A DNA stretch of 64,000 nt from Xylogone sp. PMI_703 (GCA_021399445.1 JAJTUQ010000004.1:6696001-6760000), one strand, 5' to 3'; shown: positions 10,101 to 19,481, counted from the stretch's first letter. The notes: generated from the sequence alone by a model not told the origin. Made by a program: numbers and translations.

Positions 10101-11976
10101 ACCTGGTGCTAATATAGCATCACCTATCGAATTTCACCCGTCCGGCGGGGAAAATCAAGCACCACCAGAACCCGTGGAAGCGAGGTACGATCTTCGAAAG
10201 CGACAGAGACTCGATGACTCTGATGATGAAGACCGTCCTACCAAGATAGTTAAAGCCATGCTTGCAATGCTGGAAGATCAAGATTACCAAGACCCAGACG
10301 AGATAGCTCTGGCCAGTTTAGTAACAGATCTAGATATTGTCATCCCAATGACGTACAAAGAGGCCATTTCAGATCATAGATATGGTCAGAAATGGAAGGA
10401 GGCAATTGACGAAGAGATCGCATCATTACAGCAAAACGGCACATGGGAAGAAGAAATACCCCCGGAAGGAGCGAACTTGGTCTCCACCAAATGGGTATTC
10501 ACTATCAAGACGAACCCCGACGGGACATTAAACAGGTTCAAGGCAAGACTGGTTGCTCGAGGCTTCTCTCAGAAATATGGGCAGGATTTCACTGAGACGT
10601 TTGCACCTACGGTTAGAATGGATACTCTTCGGATATTCATGGCCATTGTTGCAGCGGAAAACCTTGAATGCCACTCGTATGACGTGAAGAATGCTTTCAC
10701 CGAATCACACCTACGAGAACGAATCTTCCTGTCTCAACCAGACGGAGTACCCAAGTTAAAGAACGGGTACGCATTACGTGTCCTACGGAGTTTGTATGGG
10801 CTAAAGCAGTCCGCGCGGGACTGGAACCTACTCTGCAAGAGTTATCTCGTTAAGATTGGATTTGTCCAAAGCTTAGCTGACCCTTGCCTTTATATCCACA
10901 AAGAACGCAAGATCATATTACTCGTTCACGTGGATGACATCGCTGCTGCTGCACCAAGAGTGCAAGAATTGGAATGGTTTGGAAAGACATTGGCAGATCG
11001 ATTCCATACCAAGAACCTGGGGGAGATTCAAGTGATCCTTGGTATCCGTGTTACTAGGAATCGAAAAGAGAAAACACTATTCTTAGATCAAGAACAATAC
11101 CTGGATAACATTTTGAACCGATATGGAATAACTCAAGAGAAGCACAGGCCAAAGTCAGTGCCAATCTCTAGTTATGACAAGCTACGCCCGACTTCAGACT
11201 TTGACAAGAAGGCAAACCTGACCGAGTATCAAGAGCGCATAGGAAGCCTGATGTACGCGATGATAAACACCAGACCAGACATCGCGTTCGCTCTAGGCAA
11301 GCTTAGCCAGTACATGAGTAATCCTGGAGAGCACCATGCCAGTGCCGTAAAGGAACTCTTGAGATATGCCAGATCAACGATCAAACAGCGAGTCCGTTAT
11401 GGGCCAACTCCAATTCAAGCCAACCAATCGTCACGCCAAAGTAATGACGACAACAGACAAGCCGGTAGCTCTACACTAGTCATGTATTCAGATGCAGACT
11501 GGGCAGGAGACAAGACCGACCGGAAGAGCACTTCAGGAAACGTAGCCATGCTTTACGGAGGGCCTGTTTCCTGGGGGAGTAAGAAGCAACGTTCAGTGGC
11601 AACTTCAAGCACTGAATCAGAATACATTGCAATGTCAATGTGTGTCAAGCAGAGCCAATGGATCGCTCAAATACTCCGTGATATGGGATTCCCTCAATAT
11701 ATTGGGTCAGACCCGATGACTGTACAAATATTGGGAGATAATCAAGGCGCACTCGCGTTGGTAAAGAACCCACACCTTCACGAGCGATCAAAGCATATTG
11801 ATATCTGTTACCACTACATCCGCGACCTAGAAGAGCGTAAACGCATTATCGTCAGCTACGTTCCCACAGCAGATATGGTAGCCGATGGCATGACAAAGCC
11901 GTTGCAGAAGACAATGTTCATGCGGTTCAAGGAACTACTTGGTCTGGCAACAGTAGGAGCAATTAAGAGACAGTAG
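7198..11976 (+). CDS. Copia gag-pol polyprotein (1592 aa, intact)
   Basis: One uninterrupted ORF encodes the whole retrotransposon machinery. The N-terminal ~280 residues are Gag. A zinc knuckle (C285-x2-C-x3-H-x4-C297) is one residue shorter than the usual CCHC spacing. The aspartic protease has DTGA at residue ~392. The pre-integrase zinc region carries WHRRFAHLG and CEVC. The integrase triad is D625, D687 and E722, with the classic 35-residue spacing. The RT has VARGFSQ, SYDVKNAF, SLYGLKQS and the catalytic HVDD (D1246, D1247) where many copia elements have YVDD. RNase H follows with YSDADWAGD at ~1430, STESEY and KHIDICYHYIRD. There is no frameshift between gag and pol, so protein ratios must be set otherwise, for example by processing. 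The ATG lies 385 bp after the 5' LTR. Confidence 0.96.
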   Translation: MDTDHLARKRPAGILSRANWQEWFKLMRLYFKGESLEFVLNKTITEYAWIQRTPSSINTPVTPASTKTPEITIEGVAKQLESLKVEDGLQSGSKDGIWNIEKQEKYEAASAKVLYMISICIDAMDNELIRDESEAQLAWTKLYSKYSKLLPHAARSEMAQLTSFKLEQGMTIEEGWIRVQELRRRVVKATPELKDGFSTKQIFEFFLAGLPEEYSTVTTVIDAQPTLEIVDKIDILQRHEEKVTNSTALAARDKRARRSQDKGSRSSSRRSGHESSSPDRKDVKCYLCDGNHSIKYCKLRRDARKYVLGLKSKDNKSRHSPKAIRDDERKSHRKSNKSKRHAHGHMAGHSSESNSTSETESSFDDSSEEEDEVAGVSKEAMRMVKPSVWIADTGASSHMTDNPQLFKQPMVDIRRRGIKVGGGRLYAWKKGTAEMKLKDGSTALLSDTLLVPNLGANLLSARRVCEKGFDGSFDPHAMYFTRKNQKNQYIKAKQRGGVYIVSSIVNGPKETALVGDVKTEEGQSRFNPPGGENQNSDSDTETSPTLAPKSVEKVTQRYNLWHRRFAHLGVKKICNLHKVTTLSRPIRKPITKEPCEVCDFTKMKDRVNKALSEWESKRLALIYVDACGPFPPSIKEDRYFAQIVDSATRYIWNIPAKTRAHLVEKLRTWKIQVEYETEEKVKAIRTDNASELLSLLDEWSTSIGIRAETTAGYKSNQNGPAERAIQTTTADARALLKEASLPLEFWNYAVETDAYLRNRTASGPTIDGKVVSPYQAFTGEIPSIDHIRVFGCKCVSYVNRKEHPKESRKDKLMDHGRVAVFVGYNPNTTKQYKVYAPDRGCVIKSSRVSFYEDIQGGTVDLKLRTGDPQGTRNELAIRKPRGRPQNEVIESMPFPDPKDLNNFEIVIPSIANPVVTRNDPTSPAGRQHDQENASDPSVNVSHPGGDEGDEENKIRDQSQAQAENHDSPPGANIASPIEFHPSGGENQAPPEPVEARYDLRKRQRLDDSDDEDRPTKIVKAMLAMLEDQDYQDPDEIALASLVTDLDIVIPMTYKEAISDHRYGQKWKEAIDEEIASLQQNGTWEEEIPPEGANLVSTKWVFTIKTNPDGTLNRFKARLVARGFSQKYGQDFTETFAPTVRMDTLRIFMAIVAAENLECHSYDVKNAFTESHLRERIFLSQPDGVPKLKNGYALRVLRSLYGLKQSARDWNLLCKSYLVKIGFVQSLADPCLYIHKERKIILLVHVDDIAAAAPRVQELEWFGKTLADRFHTKNLGEIQVILGIRVTRNRKEKTLFLDQEQYLDNILNRYGITQEKHRPKSVPISSYDKLRPTSDFDKKANLTEYQERIGSLMYAMINTRPDIAFALGKLSQYMSNPGEHHASAVKELLRYARSTIKQRVRYGPTPIQANQSSRQSNDDNRQAGSSTLVMYSDADWAGDKTDRKSTSGNVAMLYGGPVSWGSKKQRSVATSSTESEYIAMSMCVKQSQWIAQILRDMGFPQYIGSDPMTVQILGDNQGALALVKNPHLHERSKHIDICYHYIRDLEERKRIIVSYVPTADMVADGMTKPLQKTMFMRFKELLGLATVGAIKRQ

Positions 11977-12052
11977 GAGCGGTCAGAGGTGATACTGACA
12001 AGATGAGACTGACACAGGCTACATCATAGCACCTGTATGATCTGAGTAGGAG

Positions 12053-12282
12053 TGTTAGGAATTATGGGAGCAGAGCATACTGGCGCTCGGTAGTTATGCG
12101 ATCGGAGTGGAACGACTAATAATCCGGTAAGAGAGTATTTAAGGGTGCAACCCCTTAAATACTAGATATAAGAATAAGCATACAATGCATTAGCCAATAT
12201 AAGCCTATTCAACCCTACATTACGGTAGTGCCTAGTGAACCAACACTTCCATAATATGAGCATAACGATCATAATCTTCACA
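12053..12282 (+). repeat. 3' LTR of copia copy 2
   Basis: This 230 bp LTR starts TGTTAGGA 76 bp after the polyprotein stop and ends CTTCACA. A short purine stretch, AGTAGGAG at 12045-12052, is the likely polypurine tract. It differs from the 5' LTR at six sites (near 12186, 12189, 12220, 12262, 12267 and 12269), about 2.6 percent, with transversions as well as transitions. Confidence 0.92.
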
Positions 12283-13330
12283 TATATATTATATTAAGAA
12301 TCTCAAGATAAAATAATTAACTTATAACTTATACCTTTTATATAACAATTTACTTTTTAGTATTATAAGCCTCTAAACCAATGATATATTTTTTGTTATA
12401 AATAATAAATTCATTGAACTTAAACAATTTTAACTCCAGGAAATAGGATTCCTAGCCAAGGAACAGAAAGTATTAATACTCATTAAAGTCATTAAGTTTA
12501 ACAAAAGTATTATTTAACTAAAAGAAAATATAATTACCTTGTTCCAAGAATGTTAATATATTAATTTATAACTTATAATAACTAAAATAAATAATATAAC
12601 AAACTCTCGAAGTATTATACACAAAAACCTTTTAACCAAAAACTAATATATAATTTAGTATATTAAAGAAATATATATAACTTCAATATGTTAACCAGAA
12701 ATTATATATAACTTATCAATAATTACCTAAGCTATAAACTTAAACGAAAACTATATAAAAGTATTTAATAAATACTTAGAATAACAAATATAGAATATTA
12801 CTAGAGAAATATAGTTCATTAAGTTAAATAAAGAATTACTATAACTATTAATATTTACAGATATTACTTTCGTAAACAACAAAGACTTATTTTTGTAAAT
12901 TGACTATATTATAATATTAATTAACAAAGAAAATAATATAAATATTCTTCACTAGTCTTTAATCAAGTGTAAATGAGTTACCCAGAGTATATTAATATCC
13001 GAGTTATACAGAATGATTTATAGATTCAATATAAGAACCATAATCAAGTCTATCATCGACTGTATATTAAAGATTAACTTTTCATTAGTTATCTGTACCG
13101 ATTCCAAGTCACTCTATGATTGTCTCGTCAAGCTAGGAACCACACAAGAGAAACGATTAATGATCGATGTAATATGCCTCTGCTAGGCCTACGAACATAA
13201 AAATATCGCTGAAGTCAAGTGGATCGAGGGGAGCATAAACCTGGCCGACGCAATGACGAAGGGCAAGTGCTGTAACACTCTAAAGCAATTGATTAATACG
13301 AATACTGTACGGTTGGAAGTGATAAAATAA
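12283..13330 (+). pseudogene. AT-rich (RIP-like) relic of a copia element, part B (RT end and RNase H)
   Basis: The sequence is AT-rich with many stops, yet one frame (12284 + 3n) carries retroelement protein all the way to a stop at 13328-13330. Early in it come TNDIFFVINNKF and LQEIGFLAKE, which resemble the QTDDTL and FLAKPRE motifs of RT in a fungal copia family. From 13097 it reads TDSKSLYDCLVKLGTTQEKR, then an in-frame TAG, then EVKWIEGSINLADAMTKGK, the RNase H end of the same family. The 3' part is better preserved than the 5' part. It continues in frame from the flipped end of part A (4501) once a 5-bp TATAT duplication is removed. Confidence 0.8.
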
Positions 13331-13521
13331 GTAGAACAGAATAGAATCGGTGGTTCAGAAGCATAGAAACCGGAGATCACGGGATCACACTATTCCTAAT
13401 TAAGAAATTAGTATACGATTCAGAAAACTCTTCGGTTTTGAGCTTTTTCAGGAAAAATATGGCAATTGCGGGAATGCAGGGTATGGAACCGGTCATATGT
13501 CAATTTCTAGAGTAGCTCCAG

Positions 13522-13675
13522 TGTTGGTTCATACCAGTACGTGCTTATCACGTGCATGTAAGCTAAACCTATTCCGGAGGAGAGCCGTAGCCGTAAGCTA
13601 TATAACCCCTCCGGCCATACGTAGTAGAAACGAAAACCTCTCTCAATATAACGCAATTAGCATACCGTAATTACA
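13522..13675 (+). repeat. Candidate 3' LTR of the degraded copia relic
   Basis: About 190 bp after the relic RNase H stop there is a 154 bp stretch beginning TGTTGGTTCATACC and ending CGTAATTACA (TG...CA ends). It holds a TATATAACCCC box at about 13600 and a CACGTG at 13549. No second copy is in the window, so this rests on position, termini and promoter-like content only. Confidence 0.4.
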
Positions 13676-14219
13676 GTATTACGTCGTGCCACGCGTTATG
13701 GGAGTGTACCGACACCGACTCTCCTCTCCTCTGAAAAGGGGAGCAGCAGCACTAAGTCGTGTAAATTTTATTTCCATCCGTTAGCTAAGTTCTGATAGTA
13801 TCAGTCATCCAAATAATAACGACCCTGACAGTTAGAAGACATGAAGATTGCTATCCTCCTTCCTCTTTTAGCTGCTTTAGCTTTAGCTTCTACATCAGCT
13901 TTGTGATTATTGAGGAACGATCTCAAATTGTTTACAAATCCGAAAATGGTAGACATAAAGATTACCTTCTTGAAAGTGTAGTAGAGTTCATTATAAGCAT
14001 TTCAGCCTTTGTATGAAAATTCTAGAAGTATAGTTGGCAAGTGATATGCACACCTCATATCTGACATTTACATGATTGCATACATATACTCCTTCCTGTA
14101 ATGGATTTATTTTACGTATCAATAATGCAATATACCAATATTTGCTTGACTTTGCATTCTGCAAATAGATTTCCCTAATAATTATGATTCCAGGACATGC
14201 TTATTGTCTAACCCTTCGT
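13676..14219. other. Intergenic, no clear gene
   Basis: Between the relic LTR and the monooxygenase stop I see no conserved gene. The only coding-like trace is a signal-peptide-like micro-ORF at 13841-13906, listed separately. The terminator of the minus-strand gene must lie here. Confidence 0.5.
13841..13906 (+). other. Micro-ORF resembling a secretory signal peptide, cut by TGA
   Basis: The ATG at 13841 opens 21 codons reading MKIAILLPLLAALALASTSA and one Leu: a lysine, a long hydrophobic core and small residues before a plausible cleavage site, the shape of a secretion signal. A TGA follows, and the same frame then stays open for 22 more codons (13907-13972) to TAG. This could be the remnant of a small secreted-protein gene broken by a C-to-T change (CGA to TGA). 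It could equally be chance. No homologue is recognised. Confidence 0.22.
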
Positions 14220-16190
14220 CTACTTGGCGGACGTTTTAGGCCCAGGCGTATCTCGATAAGCCGGCGGTAAAACACCTTCAAGAGCAGCTTTAATCTGCAA
14301 GGCCAAAGTCCGCGAATGCCACCGGTGCTGCTGCGTATATCCGCCCATAACCCAGTAGTTATCAACTCGTAAGTGACGCTTCCACATGCCGCGAATTTCG
14401 CCTTCCTGGTCAACACCCAATGTAGCATCGACAGGCAGCTTTGCCTTTAGTATTTCGGCAACAGTATCCCGAGTGTCCTTGTCTGCAAAACCTGTACACC
14501 AGATCACGGCATCTGCTTCAGCGGTGCTGCCGTCAGTGAAAAGCAGTCCTGTAGCTGTGTATCCTACCGGTTCAACACCGGCTTTGATTCCAGCCTTGCC
14601 CTCTACTATCAGTGCTGTAGCGCCCGTATCCACATAATGTCCACCAGCTCGCTCGATCAAGTTGTGCAGTAAGGCAGCGCTAGCATCGCAGCTGTCAAAG
14701 ACGGGGAAGCCAGCCTCAGCAAGAGCTGTGTAACGGTTGGGTTCTTGGGAGGCGAGGTGCCTGAACAAGTCTCTTGCCAACTGACCATCCACTACCGATG
14801 GGAGTGTTAAGAAGAGAGCGTCTGAGGCCTCGACCCCATTGTCATACGAACCTAGGCTAACTTTATTGAGGACATACTCGAGGGGGCAGATGTATGTCGC
14901 CGACCGGGCCACCATCGTTGTCTGGAGCCCAACCATATGGCATTCCTCAAGTATATCAAAGGCAGTGTTGGCGGAGCCGATTACAAGGACAGAACTGGCG
15001 CCTTGTTTTTTAAGCTCGTTGGCATTCCTGTACTGCTGTGAGTGCATAGTGATGCCATTGTATAGCTTCTCATCAGCCATGGGTGGTAGGTAAGGCTTCT
15101 GTGACCCGATGCCAGTTGCCTGGACGAGGTGCTTCGCAACGGCAGTGCATATACCAAGAGGTGTCTGGAACCTGATACTCCAGCGCTTGTCCGGCATCTG
15201 GGTTGTTTGGATGATCTCAACTGAGTTGACGGTGTTGAGGTTGAAGGCTGTCACGTACCGCCGGACCTGTTCTGCCAAGTCATCCTTGGTGAGAAGGTGT
15301 GGTGTCTGGAGCTCCGCGCCGTAGCGCATATATGGTAGCTCGCAGAACGACGTCGGGACGTGAAATCGCATAGAGTCATATCGTAAGGCCCAGTTGTCGC
15401 CGACGCGAGCATTTCGATCTACCATGATGCTATCCACGCCTAGGGCTTTCAAACGCGCAGCAAGAGTCACCGCCGCGTTTCCACCCCCGACGATAAAGAC
15501 ATCTGTTTCGATTGTTTCGAGTACATCCAGCTGCCTTTTTGGAGACTGGAGCAGAGCCTCATTCTCGGGATGTAGGTCCAGATTCTCAAGCTTCGTACTT
15601 AGGATCCAAATCTTCCATGCCAGTATTCCATCGCCATTTTCTTGTTCCTTGGATTCAACAGGCAAGAGCAGTATTCTTCCACTGCATGTTGCTGCGGGTG
15701 AACTAGTCTTGAAGGCAAGCCTAAAGTCAATGAATTGCTGTGTTGTTCAATACAACCTGTCAGTCATCAATTTTCATCTTATCTTCGACCACAATAGCTT
15801 CCTTGGGTCTACAGGATATCAGGACGGAAAGGCAAAACCAGGTAGATAGGTATAACTCACCAGAACCGGCGTAGCCGGTACAAACTGAGCTTTCCCTTCA
15901 AGCTCAAAACCGTGAATACAACCCCTAAGTGTTTTCGTCTCCAATAAGCTGGCAGCAATAGCGAATGGTGTGGTAAAAGTGCGTAGGTGGTAGGTCAGTG
16001 CAAGGATGTCTTTCCAATATGCCTGCCCAGAAAAGAAGCAGCTTTCCAACATCTCGGCGTTGTTGGTGGCTAGAGCAGTATTGAGCGTTGTTAAGACAGC
16101 AAGAGCCTGGTTGGTAGGTTCTTCTGCATCCATTGAAACCGTGTTTATTATCCCGGGTGAAATGCTAGGTAGGGGCTGCTGCGACATCAT
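14220..16190 (-). CDS. FAD-dependent (YUCCA/FMO-like) monooxygenase with N-terminal SnoaL-like domain
   Basis: Two exons: 16190-15861 and 15737-14220, with an intron 15738-15860 (GTGAGT...CACAG) in phase 0, giving about 615 aa, normal for this ascomycete family. Exon 1 encodes an NTF2/SnoaL-like region (SCFFSGQAYWKDILALTYHL). Exon 2 has the FAD site VGGGNAAVTLAARL, then RYDSMRFHVPTSFCELPYM, an NADP site VIGSANTAFDILE and the late motif WCTGFAD. The protein should use FAD and NADPH to oxygenate a small molecule; the substrate is unknown. The start is uncertain. The first in-frame ATG after a stop is at 16190 (MMSQQ), but the frame remains coding-like upstream (about ISPPSLHSGEDEYPPKADL) to an ATG at 16331, interrupted by TGA at 16298-16296. 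The gene may therefore have lost its first 47 codons, or use the internal start. Confidence 0.8.
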
Positions 16191-16331
16191 GGTCCGCAAA
16201 TCGGCTTTTGGAGGGTACTCATCTTCGCCACTGTGTAACGATGGGGGTGAAATGCCTGTTTCAGCATTAACAGTTAGGTCTATCCGACTTACGCATCACG
16301 CTGGACCACTGAAACTCTCACCAAAAGCCAT

Positions 16332-17444
16332 ATTTAGTTGAGGCCGTACATACAAAGTTATCTACGCAGGTATCAATTGGCCCACAGAAAAACGAAATGG
16401 AATACTAATGCTTGACGGAGCAGGGGATCAACCGACGCAGATGTAAGTTATGAGGTGCGTCTGGGATTGAGGTACAGATATAAACATCAGGTCCATTGAT
16501 CAGGACAGATATCGGGCCACACTGGCGCATCATTTTGTGAAAATGCTAGGCAGGGTTCATGAACATGGTAGATGCTCCTTGGCCTGCATTTGCTCTCATG
16601 CTTCTGTATAGGTCTGGATAAACTGATTTCGAGAATGGCTATTTTAGAGTTTTATTTTGATTGGTCAATGACAATATTCTAGTATTCTTATTGGCAAACT
16701 AAAGAGGTTAGTTTATCTGCACTTGTACGAAGTGAATCTCTTTTGCAGGAGTGTTGCAGACATGTTGGTGTGTTGGTGTTTCAATCTGTGCCTCTAATGT
16801 AACCCAAGCCCCCCCCCCTTTTTGCGGGAAGCACTAATAACCACAAAACTCTTAGAGTTCAGAGAATGTGAATCTTACTCCGTATTAAGCGGGATTCGAA
16901 AGTTCCCCGGTTAGTTCTAGGGCCACTTCAGGTTGACATTTGAGTCCAACACTTTTGGTCTGAGCCCAAGGAATCTCTTGCCAATAAGAATGCAAGAACT
17001 CAACTCAACCAATCAGGGCAATGCCTGAACAAGTGAGCAAAGTTGGCTCATATGGACTCGTACAAAAGTATACCTCAATAAGCTGTCTCGATGATCCCAA
17101 AATAGCCAAAGTAATAGTAATCACGGAATGACACTGTAGCGGTCCCCGAGAGCAACCATGCGAGGGCTATTGTTTTCTTTGTCCCAGAGCAGTTCTTGTG
17201 AAGTTGGTCCCCATCAATTCAGGCCGAATATATAGACGTCAACTCAGCAGTTATCCAAAGAGGATATGCATTATTCTCTTTAAAGTATTTGCTACGATAG
17301 CAGCTAGACAGACTTGGCTGAGCCAAGTAACTCAAAGCAACGGAAATCCTTCTTTTCAGCAACCCCGGCGGCTGCCTAGGTTAATGGCATGAACTCCAGT
17401 TTGTGCTATAGTCCAATATCGAAGAGTGTCCAGTAACTATAGCC
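16332..17444. other. Intergenic region, promoter side of two divergent genes
   Basis: This 1.1 kb separates the monooxygenase (minus) from the receptor-like gene (plus) and should hold both promoters. No credible ORF is present. A C10-T5 homopolymer run sits at 16809-16823. Confidence 0.6.
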
Positions 17445-18810
17445 ATGTCGCTCTCATCCGACGAAATCGCTACCCTCCTCTCTACGCCAGCCCTTGCGGC
17501 GCCGCCAGGCGTGACGCCGAACTTCGATCATCCACCAAACAGGAATGGCCTCGCTTGGTTTGTGACCACGTTCTGCATGATAATTGCAACCTTCTGTCTT
17601 CTACTTCGCGCGTATGATAAGGTGTTCTTACTGAGGAAGATGCGACTTGAAGAAGTCCTGATGGTGTTTGCTTATGTTCGTGGTCCTTTTGTGCCCACCG
17701 CGCAGCACCCCAATCCGGAAAATATACCTAACTTGGAAATCTCCAGGGAGCCTACTGGGCAACTGCATATGCCGGGTATTCGATGATTTTCACGCCAGGA
17801 TACTACGTCCACCAGTGGGATCTCCATTCTCGAGACCTCATCAAACCTCTCTATCTCATCCTCGTATACGGTTGTAGCTATTCTGCAGTCCTGCCACTCT
17901 TGAAAACAGCTATCCTACTCGACTGGTGCAACATTTTCGTGCCTGGTGACCGGATGAAAAGCTCCTTCTGGTGGGGTTGCCTATTCATAATCTCAATACA
18001 GGTCATCTGGGGGATCGCAGCCATAATTCTCTTGAACATGCAATGCGTGCCGCACTCTGCCATCTGGGAGTTCTATATTCCCAGCAAGTGTTATAGTTTG
18101 CCGAAAGTCATGCTCATATCGGCATGTGTACAAGTGGTTTCGGACTGGGGTATGGTGATGCTGCCGCATCTGGTCATCTAGAGGCTCAGGATGAATTGGC
18201 AGAAGAAGCTGGGTATTTCGGTGATATTTGGAGTGGGTATTTTGTCAGTCATCCACCACGCGGAGCCCTACTCATGGCTATTAGATACTAACATCAAATA
18301 ATCAGAGCATCTATCTCAGCCACTATACGTTTGTCCAAGACAATCACCTTCGCTGATAACCCCGACCAAATGTACTTCACTGGGCCTCTCATCTTCTGGG
18401 CGTGCGCGGAAATGACGTGTGGCTTCTTCATTCTGTGCGTTCCCTGCATTCCCAGCGTCATCAACCAATCGAAGCTGCCATCTAAGATTAGGAGGCTCAT
18501 GGGCAGCGAGAACACCGACCCGTCGAAAGTAAATCCTTATAATCGACGCCGGACCAACGTGCTATCAATACGCAAGAAGAAGCTCAAGGTCACAATGGAT
18601 TCTACTAGGGACTCCTACTATAAAATCGAGGAGGAGAGTGGCAGTTTACAGTTGGGAACTCTCAAGGCTTCTGTATCGCAGGAAGAACTACGGACATTTC
18701 AGGGAAAGAACACCATGCTAGCCACACAGAAAACGGATGTTGCCATCACCCCTGATTCCCACTCTGCTAAGTCCAGCAGCGATATTGGTAATCAAGCTAT
18801 TAATACGTAA
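17445..18810 (+). pseudogene. Rhodopsin-like/PTH11-type integral membrane protein with an in-frame stop
   Basis: Three exons can be read: 17445-17675, 17747-18243 and 18306-18810 (introns 17676-17746 and 18244-18305), 410 codons in total. The protein has seven hydrophobic segments and the family signatures GAYWATAYAGYSMIFTPGYYV, LYLILVYGCSYSAVLPLLK and FWACAEMTCGFFI. It belongs to the large fungal rhodopsin-domain (SAT4/PTH11-like) family of plasma-membrane proteins, some of which sense surfaces or ligands. The last ~110 residues form a polar cytoplasmic tail with RRRTNVLSIRKKKLK. At 18179-18181 a TAG sits between HLVI and RLRMNWQKKLG, where I would expect Trp (TGG), with coding sequence continuing on both sides. 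This looks like a point nonsense mutation, unless it is a sequencing error. Confidence 0.7.
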
Positions 18811-19463
18811 TCGAATGAAAAACTTGAAAATTATTTGAACACTTGATAAATAGTAAAAGGAATATGTAAAAGAGCCAGTCAGGGTGTTTATCCTTGCATT
18901 TGTATGTGGCAGTCCTGTCCAGCTTTTGACTTGTTTTAGTATCTTCCTCGGTGCTCCTTGAGAAGCCCTTTTAACATAAATAGCCCTATAGTGGCAAGGC
19001 TGGGCCGCGTTTAAAGGTAGAGCACTTATATATATATCCTGATAATTCCTGAAGTGGAACTACCTGTTAGCATGCACCTCGACCGTCCAAGGTGCTGTAT
19101 ACCTTGACCATGTGTTGTTGCGGTAGAACTTTATCAATAGTCCTTATGAACCCGACTGATTCATCTATTGGTCGATTCGAAGTGAGCAATGGTTGTTTTC
19201 ACGGTTTTGTGAAATGATGATGGCACATATCTACTATCATATAGATTAATAAGAGTGTCCGTACATGAGTCTATTATTATTTTTTACGTGTATAATTTAA
19301 AAATCTATTATATTAAATAAAAATAATAAATATATGGCATCAAGTTTAGCAGCTCAAATCCTAGTCATAGCTGTTATAACTGGGCCCGAAGATAACTTGG
19401 AAACCGTGGTATAAGTACAATATATTGAGAGAATGCTGAACAAGATAGAGAGAACTAGGTGGC

Positions 19464-19481
19464 CACGTGATGCATCACGTG
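19464..19481. promoter_or_regulatory. 18-bp perfect palindrome containing two CACGTG E-boxes
   Basis: The sequence CACGTGATGCATCACGTG equals its own reverse complement. CACGTG is the site of bHLH factors such as Cbf1. No nearby gene starts within 2 kb, so its target is unclear; it may also be a remnant of a repeat. Confidence 0.35.

Larger units (their letters stand above)
6583..12282 (+). mobile_element. Complete Ty1/copia LTR retrotransposon, copy 2
   Basis: This 5.7 kb element has two 230 bp LTRs (6583-6812 and 12053-12282), a primer-binding site, a 373 bp leader and one long gag-pol ORF. The domain order protease, integrase, RT, RNase H places it in Ty1/copia (Pseudoviridae-type). Direct flanks are GTATC at 6578-6582 and TATAT at 12283-12287, so there is no target-site duplication across the element. 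TATAT does match the minus-strand flank of copy 1 (4505-4501), which points to a later rearrangement. The intact ORF suggests recent activity. Confidence 0.95.

Noticed and set aside
13189..13380. 63-codon minus-strand ORF
   Set aside because: It is a shadow of the relic RNase H frame on the plus strand.
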